NCBI RefSeq assembly: GCF_900103485.1
Contig: NZ_FNHW01000002.1
Location: forward strand, 310,001 to 374,000
Reading direction: 5' to 3'
Length of the DNA stretch: 64,000 nucleotides
Source: Fictibacillus solisalsi
Lineage (GTDB): Bacteria; Bacillota; Bacilli; Bacillales; Fictibacillaceae
Position 1 is the first letter of the stretch. The number at the start of each line of letters is the position of its first letter. Under the pieces are notes generated by a model. That model was not told the origin of the DNA. It made no database searches and saw nothing but the letters and a program-made list of their open reading frames with translations. The translations under genes were made by a program, and so were the position numbers. Shown here piece after piece: positions 50,159 through 59,711 of this stretch.

Positions 50159-50383
50159 TTAGTCCACCTTGGGGGCAGTGCCTCTCTCATAACTTGCTTC
50201 GCCGCTTTTCAGACCGCCCCTGGCTTCGATTTCCTTGATGATTTCTCGATGTATGGTCACACCTTCTTCGTTTAAATAAGGTGTAATCTGCTGGAAAGAC
50301 TGGTGGAAGTATGCCAGTTCACTGTCCTTCCAATCCTTTTTATTCATCATATCCAGCTCGCTCATGTCTCTTCCTACATACAT
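50159..50383 (-). CDS. YfhS-like small protein
   Basis: A 74-residue soluble protein. ATG at 50383 follows GGGAGGT; the upstream extension is discarded. MYVGRDMSELDMMNKKDWKD, ELAYFHQSFQQITPYLNEEG and IHREIIKEIEARGGL match B. subtilis YfhS as I remember it, a sporulation-linked protein of the same size located beside mutY. Divergent from the gamma-type SASP gene. Function unknown. Confidence 0.78.
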   Translation of the reverse strand: MYVGRDMSELDMMNKKDWKDSELAYFHQSFQQITPYLNEEGVTIHREIIKEIEARGGLKSGEASYERGTAPKVD

Positions 50384-50577
50384 GATTTTACCTCCCAGTG
50401 CCAGTTTTGGTGCATTCACACCACGTTAAAATTCTTTTTTAGTTTTTCATCACATTTGCAATCCTATACCCGGTCTGGGGATGCCGCAACCACGAAAAAT
50501 ATTCATCAAAAAATTTTCTTTTGCTCACATAAAAACATTTGAGGAGGGTTAAATTAATTTTCGTGGAGGTGATACAC

Positions 50578-50748
50578 ATGGACAAACAGTCAAAAACAAA
50601 CGCACAGCAAGTTAGACGTCAAAACCAACAGTCTCAAGCTGGCCAAGGTCAATACGGTGCTGAGTTCGGAAGCGAAACTGACGCTCAACAGGTTCGTCAG
50701 CAAAACGCTCAATCTCAACAACGCAAAGGCCAAGGTAACCAACAGTAA
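50578..50748 (+). CDS. sspE: gamma-type small acid-soluble spore protein
   Basis: A 56-residue forespore protein serving as an amino-acid store during outgrowth. ATG at 50578 follows TGGAGGTGAT. It is very rich in Gln, Asn and Ser and holds two repeats, NAQQVRRQNQQSQ and DAQQVRQQNAQSQ. Between them is YGAEFGSETD, with the EFxSE site cut by the germination protease Gpr. Shorter than B. subtilis SspE (84 residues) but otherwise regular. Same position as in B. subtilis, between mutY/fabL and ygaC. Confidence 0.92.
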   Translation: MDKQSKTNAQQVRRQNQQSQAGQGQYGAEFGSETDAQQVRQQNAQSQQRKGQGNQQ

Positions 50749-50759
50749 CCTCTATCCAT

Positions 50760-50796
50760 TAATGCTCCCTGCTATACGCAGGGGGCATTTTTGGTT
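50760..50796 (+). terminator. rho-independent terminator
   Basis: AATGCTCCCTGC and GCAGGGGGCATTTTT arms around TATAC. Confidence 0.8.
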
Positions 50797-51118
50797 TTCT
50801 TGGGTTTTTTGACTACATACAGGGGGAAAAGAACTAGGCAATGAAAAAATGGGCGAGCTTTTTTTCAATAAACAGGGTAACTATCATTTCCAAACTATTC
50901 GTAAAACGATATACTATAGAAGAGAAAATAACGTAAAGTGACTGATTCTTGGGGATGATGAACGCCGGGCAGGGCTAGAATAGTGATGAGACGACACAAT
51001 GAACGTATTTTGCAACGAAGCTGGTGAATTACCTATATGTATTATTTTAATCGGAAAGGAGTAACCACATAACTGGTAAACCATTGGCTTCCGGAATCGC
51101 GAAGGAAAGGAGAGGCAT
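50797..51118 (+). other. gene-free stretch upstream of ntdP, long 5' leader
   Basis: No convincing ORF on either strand. ATATACTATAG near 50910 looks like a promoter -10 region, which would give ntdP a 5' leader of about 200 bases. That leader is less AT-rich than the upstream part and has local complementarity (for example GGT-GAATT-ACC near 51031). I recognise no known riboswitch class. A 13-codon ORF starts at 50986 but lacks a good ribosome site. Confidence 0.3.
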
Positions 51119-51646
51119 ATGAGTTTTCCCACACCCGGAAGTATTATTGATATTCAAAGCTACAAACATAATGGATCGCTCCATCGAACCTGGGAAGATA
51201 CGGTTATCCTGAAAGGAAGTTCGTCCGTTGTTATCGCAGGCAATGACCGTATTCTCGTAACAGAATCAGATGGCAGGCAGTGGCGGACACGGGAACCGGC
51301 AATCTGCTACTTTAACGCCAAACAATGGTTTAATGTAATCGGCATGATCCGGCAGGATGGCTTTTACTACTATTGCAACCTGGGGACACCGTACATTTGG
51401 GATAATGAGGCGCTAAAATATATTGATTATGATTTGGATATAAAAGTTTTTCCTGATATGTCCTATATACTGCTTGATGAAGATGAATACAGCCTGCACC
51501 GACAGATCATGAAATACCCGCCAGAGCTTGATTACATTATCCAAAAGAACCTAAATGATTTAATTTCCATGATCAATCAGAGAAAAGGCCCGTTTGAACC
51601 TGGCTTTATTGAGCAATGGTACGAGCGGTATTTGGAATTCAGATAA
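51119..51646 (+). CDS. ntdP: nucleoside tri/diphosphatase NtdP (YgaC, DUF402)
   Basis: A 175-residue DUF402 protein. AAAGGAGAGG precedes the ATG. Characteristic blocks: [20 protein letters not shown] near residue 7, [20 protein letters not shown] near 57, [20 protein letters not shown] near 80 and [20 protein letters not shown] near 100, giving the metal-binding Asp and Glu. Staphylococcal and Bacillus members hydrolyse nucleoside di- and triphosphates. B. subtilis ygaC sits in the same place before ygaD. Confidence 0.93.
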   Translation: MSFPTPGSIIDIQSYKHNGSLHRTWEDTVILKGSSSVVIAGNDRILVTESDGRQWRTREPAICYFNAKQWFNVIGMIRQDGFYYYCNLGTPYIWDNEALKYIDYDLDIKVFPDMSYILLDEDEYSLHRQIMKYPPELDYIIQKNLNDLISMINQRKGPFEPGFIEQWYERYLEFR

Positions 51647-51682
51647 GAAAAAACCTGTTGAATCAAGCATTCAACAGGTTTT
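51647..51682 (+). terminator. rho-independent terminator
   Basis: AAAAACCTGTTGAAT and ATTCAACAGGTTTTT pair around CAAGC. Confidence 0.88.
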
Positions 51683-51874
51683 TCTGCCCATAAGGATGTA
51701 TACTATAGATGTTTGCGATGGACGCCTTGGTGGATCCGAACGGGATCTATCCTCAGGCGTTATTTTGGTATGAAAGCGTGTAGCTTTAGTGAGACAGCAG
51801 GAGAGTGACGGCCAACCTGTGTTGATTAAATAAAGTGTTGTGACTTTATGCCAAAACCCTCCAGTGTTTTTCGT

Positions 51875-51900
51875 CTCTGAACGCCTGCTTCAGCATTTCT
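51875..51900 (+). repeat. 26-base direct repeat, copy 1
   Basis: CTCTGAACGCCTGCTTCAGC plus six bases, identical to copy 2 at 51994-52019. It also faces an inverted partner, GCTTCAGCAGGC, about 12 bases downstream, so copy 1 can form a hairpin. Confidence 0.75.
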
Positions 51901-51993
51901 CGATCTAGCTTCAGCAGGCAGAGCTTTGGTCATTTCGCTCTCCCGGTCTACACGAAAAGCGTGCAGCTGCGTGAGAGCTCCAATGCCCTGCAG

Positions 51994-52019
51994 CTCTGAA
52001 CGCCTGCTTCAGCATTTCT
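51994..52019 (+). repeat. 26-base direct repeat, copy 2
   Basis: Identical to 51875-51900, 119 bases downstream, ending 17 bases before the ygaD start codon. Confidence 0.75.
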
Positions 52020-52036
52020 AATTAGGGTGTGATGTT

Positions 52037-53785
52037 TTGGATAGTATTAAACGGTATTTGGGTTTTGTTAAACCTTATAAAAAACAGATCGCATGGACGA
52101 TTGTGATCGGGATTTTAAAATTTGGAATTCCGCTCCTTATTCCGCTCATTTTAAAATATGTGGTAGACACGATCATTGGCGGGGAAGGATTAACGACCAG
52201 TGAAAAAATGGTCAAACTGCTTTGGCTGATGGGAGGAGCGTTCTTTATTTTTGGTGTGCTTCGGCCGCCAATTGAATATTACAGACAGTATTATGCCCAA
52301 TGGGTGGGAAGCAAAGTTTTATACGATATAAGAGACAAACTGTATCAACATATTCAGCGGCTGTCTTTGCGTTTTTACTCCAATAATAAGTCGGGAGAAA
52401 TCATCTCCAGGGTCATCAATGATGTGGAGCAAACGAAGGATTTTGTCATTACCGGATTAATGAATGTCTGGCTGGACATGTTCACAATTGTGATTGCCAT
52501 CGTGATTATGGCAACCATGGACGGCTGGCTGACGCTGGTGGCTTTGGCTATGTTGCCGTTCTACGGTCTTTCGGTCAAATACTTTTATACAAGGCTCCGC
52601 GGACTCACCAAACAGAGGTCACAGGCACTCGCAGAAGTTCAAGGTCATTTGCACGAGAGGGTGCAGGGAATGTCCGTGATCCGGAGTTTTGCGCTTGAAG
52701 ACTATGAACAGGTTCAATTTAACAAAAGAAATTCCCATTTTCTCAACAAAGCGATGGATCAGACGACATGGAATGCCAAAACGTTTGCCGTGGTGAACAC
52801 CATAACGGATATTGCCCCTTTGCTTGTTATTGGCTTTGCGGCATACCGGGCCATCGGCGGTCATATTTCCGTCGGGGAAGTAGTGGCTTTTGCAGGGTAT
52901 ATGGACAGGCTGTACAACCCTCTGCGAAGACTTGTGAATTCCTCTACCACGCTGACACAGTCCCTCGCTTCCATGGACCGGGTTTTTGAATTTATGGATG
53001 AAGAATATGATATCTATGACCAACCAGAAGCCAGAAAACTTAACGGGGTAAAAGGTCAGCTTTCATTTGAAAATGTTTATTTCCGTTACAACGAGAGTGA
53101 ACCTTATGTATTAAAAGGAATCAATCTGGAGGTTGAACCGGGTCAGACGATTGCGCTAGTGGGGATGAGTGGCGGAGGAAAATCCTCTCTCGTCAGTCTG
53201 ATTCCAAGGTTTTATGATGTTTCCGAAGGCAGCATTCGGATGGACGGGGAAGACATTCGCAACTTTAAGGTACGTTCGTTGCGGGATAAAATCGGTATGG
53301 TTCTGCAGGATAACATTTTATTCAGTGAATCTGTAAAAGCCAATATTCTCATGGGAAATCCTGAAGCGTCTGATGAGGCAGTAATATCAGCGGCAAAAGC
53401 AGCGAACGCCCATGACTTTATCATGAGCCTCCCGGAAGGATATGACACAAAAATCGGAGAAAGGGGTGTCAAACTTTCCGGCGGTCAAAAGCAACGGCTC
53501 GCCATTGCCAGGGTTTTTCTTAAGAATCCGCCGATATTGATTTTGGATGAAGCTACTTCTGCTCTCGATTTGGAAAGTGAACACCTGATCCAGGAATCGC
53601 TCGACAAGCTTGCAAAAGAACGGACCACATTTATAGTAGCCCATCGATTGGCGACCATTACTCATGCCGACCGCATTGTTGTGGTGAATAATGGCGAAAT
53701 TGCAGAAAGCGGAACCCATCAGGAACTTATGGCTCGGCAAGGAGTTTATTATAATCTGTTTACGGTTCAGCAGCTTGGAGATTAA
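52037..53785 (+). CDS. ygaD: ABC transporter, fused permease-ATPase (YgaD, multidrug exporter type)
   Basis: A 582-residue half-transporter working as a homodimer. TTG start behind TAGGGTGTG. Six membrane helices in residues 15-310, with the coupling-helix text [19 protein letters not shown]-like (here [20 protein letters not shown]). ATPase: Walker [10 protein letters not shown] near 373, signature [15 protein letters not shown] near 478, Walker [13 protein letters not shown] near 502, H-loop VAHRLATI. Lipid-A-exporter/BmrA type, likely exporting hydrophobic compounds or lipids. In B. subtilis ygaD follows ygaC as here. Confidence 0.92.
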   Translation: MDSIKRYLGFVKPYKKQIAWTIVIGILKFGIPLLIPLILKYVVDTIIGGEGLTTSEKMVKLLWLMGGAFFIFGVLRPPIEYYRQYYAQWVGSKVLYDIRDKLYQHIQRLSLRFYSNNKSGEIISRVINDVEQTKDFVITGLMNVWLDMFTIVIAIVIMATMDGWLTLVALAMLPFYGLSVKYFYTRLRGLTKQRSQALAEVQGHLHERVQGMSVIRSFALEDYEQVQFNKRNSHFLNKAMDQTTWNAKTFAVVNTITDIAPLLVIGFAAYRAIGGHISVGEVVAFAGYMDRLYNPLRRLVNSSTTLTQSLASMDRVFEFMDEEYDIYDQPEARKLNGVKGQLSFENVYFRYNESEPYVLKGINLEVEPGQTIALVGMSGGGKSSLVSLIPRFYDVSEGSIRMDGEDIRNFKVRSLRDKIGMVLQDNILFSESVKANILMGNPEASDEAVISAAKAANAHDFIMSLPEGYDTKIGERGVKLSGGQKQRLAIARVFLKNPPILILDEATSALDLESEHLIQESLDKLAKERTTFIVAHRLATITHADRIVVVNNGEIAESGTHQELMARQGVYYNLFTVQQLGD

Positions 53786-54035
53786 ATTCGCAAATGTAGG
53801 AATAAAGTTGTGATGGTAAATCAGAAAACTAAGGAAAAGGGCGGTGTACTCAGTGTGCATCGCCTCTTTTTATTATTAAAAAAGACCTGCATTTAACAAA
53901 AAAATGTTATTTCTTTTAAATTTTTAAAAATTTTCATATTGTCAAATTATCAGACTAGTGTCATAATTCGAAGTAGAGTGTCCTACTAAATGTTCACGCA
54001 GAAAGAAAAAAGCATCATAGAAAGGGGTTGGGTTA

Positions 54036-55040
54036 GTGAGCAGTCCTGTCTTGGAAGTTAAAGGATTAAGGACCTCCTTTATGACAGATGATGGTGAAAT
54101 TTCTGTTGTTAATTCCATTGATTTTCAGGTGAATTCCGGCGAAGTGCTTGGAATCGTCGGAGAATCTGGATGCGGCAAGAGTGTTACCTCTTTATCTGTT
54201 ATGGGACTTGTGCCTTCACCCGCGGGAAAAGTAGAGGGAGATATTCTGTTTAATGGGGAGAATCTTGTTTCTGCCTCGGAAAAAAGAATGAGACAAATCC
54301 GCGGAAATGAAATCGCCATGATTTTTCAGGAGCCGATGACAAGTTTAAATCCGGTTTTCACCATCGGCAGCCAGCTGATCGAAGCTTTGCAAATACATAA
54401 AAAATGGCCAAAGAAAAAAGCTCAGGCACATGCCGTTGATATGCTGAAAATGGTTGGTCTCCCACGTGCGGAAGAATTAATGAAAGAATTTCCGCATCAA
54501 TTATCTGGAGGAATGCGCCAGAGGGTAATGATTGCCATGGCCATGATTTGTGCTCCGAAACTGCTGATTGCAGACGAGCCGACGACGGCTCTTGATGTCA
54601 CGATTCAGGCACAGATTCTTGAGCTGATGAAAAAACTCAATGAAGAGACAGATACAGCCATCATGATGATCACGCATGATCTTGGTGTGGTGGCAGAAAT
54701 GTGCCAGCGAGTGGTAGTTATGTATGCAGGAAAAGTAGTGGAAGAGGCAGATGTCAAAACCATCTTTACAAGTCCTAAGCATCCCTATACGGTGGGACTG
54801 ATTCAGTCTGTACCGGACATGAGGGATAAGAAAGAAAGATTGTACTCTATTCCTGGAAATGTACCAAAGCCCGGCTCAGTAAAAGCGGGATGCCAATTTG
54901 CGCCCCGATGCGCCCACGCGTTTGACCGCTGTATCAGCGAAACGCCTGCGCTGGAAAGCCTTGGAGGCAGCCAAAGGGTCCGATGCTGGCTGTACGAGGA
55001 TGAGAAAGGGGTAAACATCGTTGACCGAACCATTAGTTAA
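54036..55040 (+). CDS. oligopeptide/dipeptide ABC transporter ATPase (OppD/DppD type)
   Basis: A 334-residue ATPase, first gene of a five-gene uptake operon. GTG start behind AAAGGGG. Walker [10 protein letters not shown] near residue 40, Q-loop [14 protein letters not shown] near 95, signature [15 protein letters not shown] near 155, Walker [13 protein letters not shown] near 175. The C-terminal oligopeptide domain has [14 protein letters not shown] with its cysteines, which in OppD proteins bind a cluster. The partner ATPase starts 20 bases before its end. Confidence 0.93.
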   Translation: MSSPVLEVKGLRTSFMTDDGEISVVNSIDFQVNSGEVLGIVGESGCGKSVTSLSVMGLVPSPAGKVEGDILFNGENLVSASEKRMRQIRGNEIAMIFQEPMTSLNPVFTIGSQLIEALQIHKKWPKKKAQAHAVDMLKMVGLPRAEELMKEFPHQLSGGMRQRVMIAMAMICAPKLLIADEPTTALDVTIQAQILELMKKLNEETDTAIMMITHDLGVVAEMCQRVVVMYAGKVVEEADVKTIFTSPKHPYTVGLIQSVPDMRDKKERLYSIPGNVPKPGSVKAGCQFAPRCAHAFDRCISETPALESLGGSQRVRCWLYEDEKGVNIVDRTIS

Positions 55041-55989
55041 AGTTGAAAATCTGAAGAAGCATTTTCCGATAAAAGGCGGTCTTCTTGGAAAGACAGTTGG
55101 TGAGGTAAAGGCTGTAGACGGAATATCTTTTACCATCCAAAAAGGGGAAACACTTGGCCTTGTGGGAGAAAGCGGCTGCGGCAAGTCGACGACAGGGCGC
55201 ATGCTCCTGAGACTTCTGGAACCAAGTGAAGGAAATGTCTTTTTTGAAGGAAAAGATGTTCTCGGCCTATCTTCAAATGAAATGCGCAAAATGAGAAGAG
55301 AAATGCAGATGGTGTTCCAGGATCCTTTTGCTTCACTTAATCCGAGGCACACCGTTGAAAAAATTTTGGAGGAGCCGCTGATCGTCCACGGTGTAAAAGA
55401 TGCAAAGGAACGAAAGAAACGGGTGAAGGAGCTTTTGGAGGTTGTTGGACTGAACAGTTACCATGCCAAACGTTATCCCCATCAGTTCAGTGGTGGACAG
55501 CGTCAGCGGATCGGGATTGCGCGTGCACTGGCGGTTAACCCCAAGCTGATTATTGCTGATGAGCCTGTATCAGCACTTGATGTTTCCATCCAGTCACAGG
55601 TACTCAATCTTCTGCAAGATCTTCAAAAGGACTTTGGTTTAACTTATTTGTTTATTGCCCATGACCTCGGTGTGGTCAGACACATCAGTGACAGGGTAGG
55701 GGTCATGTACCTCGGCAGGATTGTTGAACTCGCCGACAGTGAACCGCTTTATGATAATCCGCTTCATCCTTATACCCAGGCTTTGCTTTCGGCGGTGCCT
55801 GTTCCGGACGTAGAGATCAAGAAGGAACGCATCATTCTTAAAGGGGATGTACCAAGTCCGTCCAATCCGCCCAAAGGTTGTGCATTTCATACCCGCTGCC
55901 CGCAGGCAATGGATGTGTGCTCTGCCAGACGGCCCGAATTTAAGGAAGTGGAAAAAGGCCATTACGTAGCTTGTCATCTTTATGAATGA
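55021..55989 (+). CDS. oligopeptide/dipeptide ABC transporter ATPase (OppF/DppF type)
   Basis: A 322-residue second ATPase. TTG at 55021, inside the end of the first ATPase gene and behind AAAGGGGT, gives [19 protein letters not shown]. Walker [10 protein letters not shown] near 55, Q-loop [14 protein letters not shown] near 100, signature [15 protein letters not shown] near 157, Walker [15 protein letters not shown] near 180. The C-terminal [14 protein letters not shown] mirrors the cysteine motif of its partner. Forms a heterodimer with the OppD-type protein. Confidence 0.93.
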   Translation: MTEPLVKVENLKKHFPIKGGLLGKTVGEVKAVDGISFTIQKGETLGLVGESGCGKSTTGRMLLRLLEPSEGNVFFEGKDVLGLSSNEMRKMRREMQMVFQDPFASLNPRHTVEKILEEPLIVHGVKDAKERKKRVKELLEVVGLNSYHAKRYPHQFSGGQRQRIGIARALAVNPKLIIADEPVSALDVSIQSQVLNLLQDLQKDFGLTYLFIAHDLGVVRHISDRVGVMYLGRIVELADSEPLYDNPLHPYTQALLSAVPVPDVEIKKERIILKGDVPSPSNPPKGCAFHTRCPQAMDVCSARRPEFKEVEKGHYVACHLYE

Positions 55990-56044
55990 CAGCTCGTACA
56001 CATAAATAGAGGCAAAAAAACTATATGAAAACGGGGGAAAGAAC

Positions 56045-57646
56045 ATGAAGAAAAGCTCATTAACAGTTCTGGTGTTACTCTTGGTTCTCTCACTGGGGCT
56101 CGCCGGCTGTAAGTCTTCTAGTGAAGGCGCCAGCAGCGATGGAAAAGAAAAAGGCGGCGGCGTCATGATTTATGGACGCGGCGGCGATGCGGTTGGACTG
56201 GATCCGGCTCATGAAACAGACGGTGAATCTTTTATCATTACAGAGCAAGTATTTGAAACATTGACAGGCTATAAAAAAGAAAATACAGATGTTGTGCCTG
56301 AGTTGGCAAAGAGCTGGGATATTTCCAAAGACGGCCTTAAATACACGTTCAAACTTGAAAAAGGAGTTAAATTCCAGGATGGCACGGATTTTAACGCAGA
56401 TGCCGTTGTTAAAAACTTCGAGCGCTGGGTGAATGGTGACGCTGCCAAATTCCCTTACTATGCTTCCATGTTTGGCGGATTCAAGAATGATCCTGGCCAG
56501 GTGATTAAAGAAGTAAAAGCACTTGATGATTCTACAGTTGAATTTACGCTGAAACGCCCGCAAGCGCCATTCCTTAAAAACCTTGCGATGAGCCCGTTTG
56601 CCATTTCCAGCCCGGCTGCAATTGATAAATATGGTGATAAGTACGGTGAGCATCCTGTAGGAACAGGACCTTTCAAGTTTAAAGAGTGGAAGCGCGGAGA
56701 CACGATTTCTGTGGTTAAAAACGATAAGTATTGGAAAAAAGGACTTCCTAAGCTTGATGGCGTTACATTTAAAGTTATCAAAGACAACTCTGCCCGCTTG
56801 AATGCGTTAACCAAAGGTGAAGTTGATTTGATCGACGGCGTTAACCCAAGTGACCTTGATAAGATCAAAGCAGATAAAAACCTGCAAATCTTTGAGCGTC
56901 CTTCTATGAACGTTGCTTACTTCGGGTTCAATACGGAAAAAGCACCATTCAACAAAAAAGAAGTACGCCAGGCGATCAGCCATCTTGTGAACAAGGATGA
57001 TTTAATTAAAAACTTCTACAATGGAACAGCTGAACCGGCAGCAACGCCGCTTCCATCTTCCATTGCGGGACAAAACAAAGATGTAAAAGACTATGCTTAT
57101 GACGAAGCAAAAGCAAAAGAGCTTCTCAAAAAGGCAGGATATCCAAACGGCTTCAAAATGGATCTTTGGGCTATGCCGGTATCACGTCCTTACATGCCAA
57201 ACGGACAAAAAATTGCTGAAGCGATCCAGGCTAACCTTGAAAAAGTTGGAATTAAAGCAAACATTGTAACCTTTGAGTGGGGGACGTATCTGGAGAAACT
57301 GCGTAAAGGCGAATCACCTGCTTTCTTGATCGGTTGGACAGGGGATAACGGAGATGCGGATAACTTCTTGTATACGCTTCTTGATAAAGATACGATCGAT
57401 TCCAATAACTATTCGCGTTATAAGAGCGAACCGGTTCACAAACTGTTGATTGAAGCACAATCCACAGCTGATGAGGCAAAACGTGAAGAGTTATACAAAA
57501 AAGCACAGGAAATTATTCACGAAGATGCACCATGGGTTCCTCTTGTGCATGCGAAGCCACAGCTTGCTGGTGTGAGCACGATTAAAGATTTCTACCCGCA
57601 TCCTAAAGGCTCTCAATCATTTGTTGATGTTTCCATGTCGAAGTAA
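56045..57646 (+). CDS. extracellular solute-binding lipoprotein, family 5 (DppA/OppA type)
   Basis: A 533-residue lipoprotein. Signal: KKSSLTVLVLLLVLSLGLAGC with lipobox LAGC at residue 22, then a Ser/Gly linker. Family 5 signature: LAKSWDISKDGLKYTFKLEK and GVKFQDGTDFNADAVVKNFE. VGTGPFKFKEWKRGD and NVAYFGFNTEKAPFNKKEVR follow, and WVPLVHAKPQ near the end. It delivers peptides or similar ligands to the permease. A hairpin after its stop probably raises its level above the permeases. Ligand unverified; glutathione or nickel cannot be excluded. Confidence 0.93.
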   Translation: MKKSSLTVLVLLLVLSLGLAGCKSSSEGASSDGKEKGGGVMIYGRGGDAVGLDPAHETDGESFIITEQVFETLTGYKKENTDVVPELAKSWDISKDGLKYTFKLEKGVKFQDGTDFNADAVVKNFERWVNGDAAKFPYYASMFGGFKNDPGQVIKEVKALDDSTVEFTLKRPQAPFLKNLAMSPFAISSPAAIDKYGDKYGEHPVGTGPFKFKEWKRGDTISVVKNDKYWKKGLPKLDGVTFKVIKDNSARLNALTKGEVDLIDGVNPSDLDKIKADKNLQIFERPSMNVAYFGFNTEKAPFNKKEVRQAISHLVNKDDLIKNFYNGTAEPAATPLPSSIAGQNKDVKDYAYDEAKAKELLKKAGYPNGFKMDLWAMPVSRPYMPNGQKIAEAIQANLEKVGIKANIVTFEWGTYLEKLRKGESPAFLIGWTGDNGDADNFLYTLLDKDTIDSNNYSRYKSEPVHKLLIEAQSTADEAKREELYKKAQEIIHEDAPWVPLVHAKPQLAGVSTIKDFYPHPKGSQSFVDVSMSK

Positions 57647-57654
57647 TGAAAAAA

Positions 57655-57687
57655 CGGGGGAGTATCTTGCATGCTCCCCTTTTGTTT
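57655..57687 (+). terminator. partial terminator between binding protein and permeases
   Basis: GGGGAG and CTCCCC arms around an 11-base loop, followed by TTTTGTTTT. Within an operon this typically stops part of the transcripts and stabilises the upstream mRNA, giving excess binding protein. Confidence 0.65.
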
Positions 57688-57738
57688 TGGAGAAAAACAT
57701 CAGGATGTAACACAACTACGCGTAAATGAGGTGTGGAC

Positions 57739-58740
57739 ATGTTTTCTTATACGATCAGAAGGGTTGGTTTGCTGATACCCGTACTTCTTGGCATGACGTT
57801 CATTGTATTCATGATGATTCGCGCAATACCTGGTAATCCTGCACAATTGATTCTGGGCCAGCAAGCATCAAAAGACGCGATTGAAACACTGACAAAACAA
57901 TTGGGCCTTGATCAACCCTGGTATACGCAATTCGTTCATTACTTAGGCGGACTGTTCCAGGGAGATCTGGGGATGTCTTTAAAAACAAGATCCCCGATCA
58001 GCGATGAAATATGGCCGTACTTGGCAGCAACCATCGAACTGTCGCTTGTAGCGATTTTAATTGCTGTCATTATCGGTGTGAATGCCGGCATTATCTCCGC
58101 ATGGTTTCAAAACTCATGGTTTGACTATGCCGTCATGCTGATTGCGCTTATTGGGGTTTCCATGCCAATTTTCTGGCTCGGTTTGATGGAGCAATATTTT
58201 GTATCTATTAAATGGGACCTGCTTCCGACAACAGGACGGGACAATATACGGATGCCTGTAGAAGCCATCACGCATTTGTATCTGATCGATACGTTGATGG
58301 AGGGAAGGTTTGACCAGTTCATAGAAGTGGTCAAACACTTAATCCTGCCTGGTATTGCCCTTGGTACGATTCCAATGGCGATCATTGCAAGGATGACCCG
58401 CTCCAGCATGCTTGAAGTCATGAGATCTGATTACATCCGTACAGCACGGGCGAAAGGATTGAAAATGTTCTGGGTGGTGTACAAGCACTCCTTGAAAAAC
58501 GCGATGATTCCGGTTATTACTGTCATCGGTCTGCAGACAGGGCTTCTTCTTGGAGGTGCCATTCTTACTGAAACCATCTTTGGATGGCCGGGGATCGGAA
58601 CTTATATATACGATGCCATCCAGTCACGTGACTATCCTGTGATCCAGTCCGGGATACTTGTAGTGGCGACATTGTTTGTTCTTATCAATCTGTTCGTGGA
58701 TATCCTGTATGCGGCCATTGATCCGCGCATTAAGTACTGA
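57739..58740 (+). CDS. oligopeptide/dipeptide ABC transporter permease (OppB/DppB type)
   Basis: A 333-residue permease with six helices. ATG at 57739 follows GAGGTG; GTG six bases earlier is possible. DppB-type opening FSYTIRRVGLLIPVLLGMTF, then IRAIPGNPAQLILGQQ. The EAA loop reads MRSDYIRTARAKGLKMFWVV (near residue 230), docking on the ATPase. ETIFGWPGIGTYIYDAI is standard for the family. It follows the binding-protein gene after a partial terminator and precedes its partner by 15 bases. Confidence 0.93.
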   Translation: MFSYTIRRVGLLIPVLLGMTFIVFMMIRAIPGNPAQLILGQQASKDAIETLTKQLGLDQPWYTQFVHYLGGLFQGDLGMSLKTRSPISDEIWPYLAATIELSLVAILIAVIIGVNAGIISAWFQNSWFDYAVMLIALIGVSMPIFWLGLMEQYFVSIKWDLLPTTGRDNIRMPVEAITHLYLIDTLMEGRFDQFIEVVKHLILPGIALGTIPMAIIARMTRSSMLEVMRSDYIRTARAKGLKMFWVVYKHSLKNAMIPVITVIGLQTGLLLGGAILTETIFGWPGIGTYIYDAIQSRDYPVIQSGILVVATLFVLINLFVDILYAAIDPRIKY

Positions 58741-58755
58741 TAGGGGGAGTTTAGT

Positions 58756-59667
58756 ATGGCAGAATTGGCACAGAGCACACCACCGTTAAACAACCCGCCG
58801 GTGATGGAGCAAAGCGATGACAAAGTGATCTCGCCCTGGAAAGATGCGTGGCGCTCGTTTAAAAAGAATAAACTTGCAATGGTTGGATTGGGAATCGTTG
58901 TTTTTTTCATCTTGATCGCAATCTTCGCTCCGTTGTTGGCACCATACAGTTTTTCGGACCAAAAACTGGCGGACAAGCACCTTGCGCCATCAGGCGAGCA
59001 TTGGTTCGGTACCGACGAGTTTGGCAGGGATATTTTCAGCAGGGTACTCTACGGAGCAAGAATCTCCCTGTGGGTAGGATTTGTTTCCGTAGCCGGATCC
59101 GTTATTGTCGGATCGGCCCTGGGAATTATCGCCGGTTATTACGGGAAAATCGTAGATGGTATTATCTCCCGTATTTTTGATATTCTGCTTGCATTTCCGA
59201 GCATTCTTTTGGCCATCGCTGTTGTATCCGTTCTTGGGCCATCCCTGAGAAACGCATTGATTGCCATCGCCATCATTAACGTTCCGATATTCGGAAGACT
59301 TGTTCGTTCACGCGTGCTGAGCGTGAAGGAGGAAGAATACATTACAGCGGCAAAGGCGATCGGCATGAAGGATTCCAGAATCCTGATTCACCATGTGCTT
59401 CCCAACAGTATGGCACCGATCATCGTTCAAGGGACACTGGCTATTGCGACAGCCATTATTGAAGCTGCAGCTCTCGGCTTTTTGGGTCTTGGAGCTCAGC
59501 CTCCAACTCCGGAATGGGGGAAAATGCTTGCGGATTCAAGGGATTTCATCATCCAGGCCCCTTGGACTGTTATCTTTCCGGGCCTCGCCATCATGCTTAC
59601 CGTTTTAGGCTTTAACCTGATGGGGGACGGCCTCCGGGATGCACTCGATCCGAGAATGAAGAGCTAA
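58756..59667 (+). CDS. oligopeptide/dipeptide ABC transporter permease (OppC/DppC type)
   Basis: A 303-residue permease with six helices. A polar N terminus precedes WRSFKKNKLAMVGLGIVVFF and the family motif HWFGTDEFGRDIFSRVLYGA (near residue 77). EAA loop: VKEEEYITAAKAIGMKDSRI (near 192). GAALGFLGLGAQPPTPEWG-like text is present (AAALGFLGLGAQPPTPEWGK). GGGGGAG precedes the ATG. Last gene of the operon, closed by a terminator. Confidence 0.93.
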   Translation: MAELAQSTPPLNNPPVMEQSDDKVISPWKDAWRSFKKNKLAMVGLGIVVFFILIAIFAPLLAPYSFSDQKLADKHLAPSGEHWFGTDEFGRDIFSRVLYGARISLWVGFVSVAGSVIVGSALGIIAGYYGKIVDGIISRIFDILLAFPSILLAIAVVSVLGPSLRNALIAIAIINVPIFGRLVRSRVLSVKEEEYITAAKAIGMKDSRILIHHVLPNSMAPIIVQGTLAIATAIIEAAALGFLGLGAQPPTPEWGKMLADSRDFIIQAPWTVIFPGLAIMLTVLGFNLMGDGLRDALDPRMKS

Positions 59668-59672
59668 ACGGC

Positions 59673-59705
59673 AAAAAACTCCTGACAGGCGTCAGGAGTT
59701 TTTTA
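59673..59705 (+). terminator. rho-independent terminator of the opp/dpp operon
   Basis: AAAAAACTCCTGA and TCAGGAGTTTTTT pair around CAGGCG. Confidence 0.88.
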
Positions 59706-59711
59706 ATGCTT

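Larger units (their letters stand above)
51683..52036 (+). other. gene-free stretch with promoter-like site, hairpin and repeat units
   Basis: No ORF is supported. TATACTATAG lies at about 51698-51710. ACGCC...GGCGT (51722-51761) encloses GGATCC/GGGATC pairing in a long imperfect hairpin followed by TATTTT. Two imperfect copies of a unit follow: each starts GAAAGCGTG-AGCT-GTGAGA and ends with the 26-base repeat listed separately. It could hold a small RNA, a long ygaD leader, or a dispersed repeat. Confidence 0.4.

Noticed and set aside
56090-56653. 187-codon minus-strand ORF
   Set aside because: Shadow of the binding-lipoprotein gene; no ribosome site or recognisable domain.
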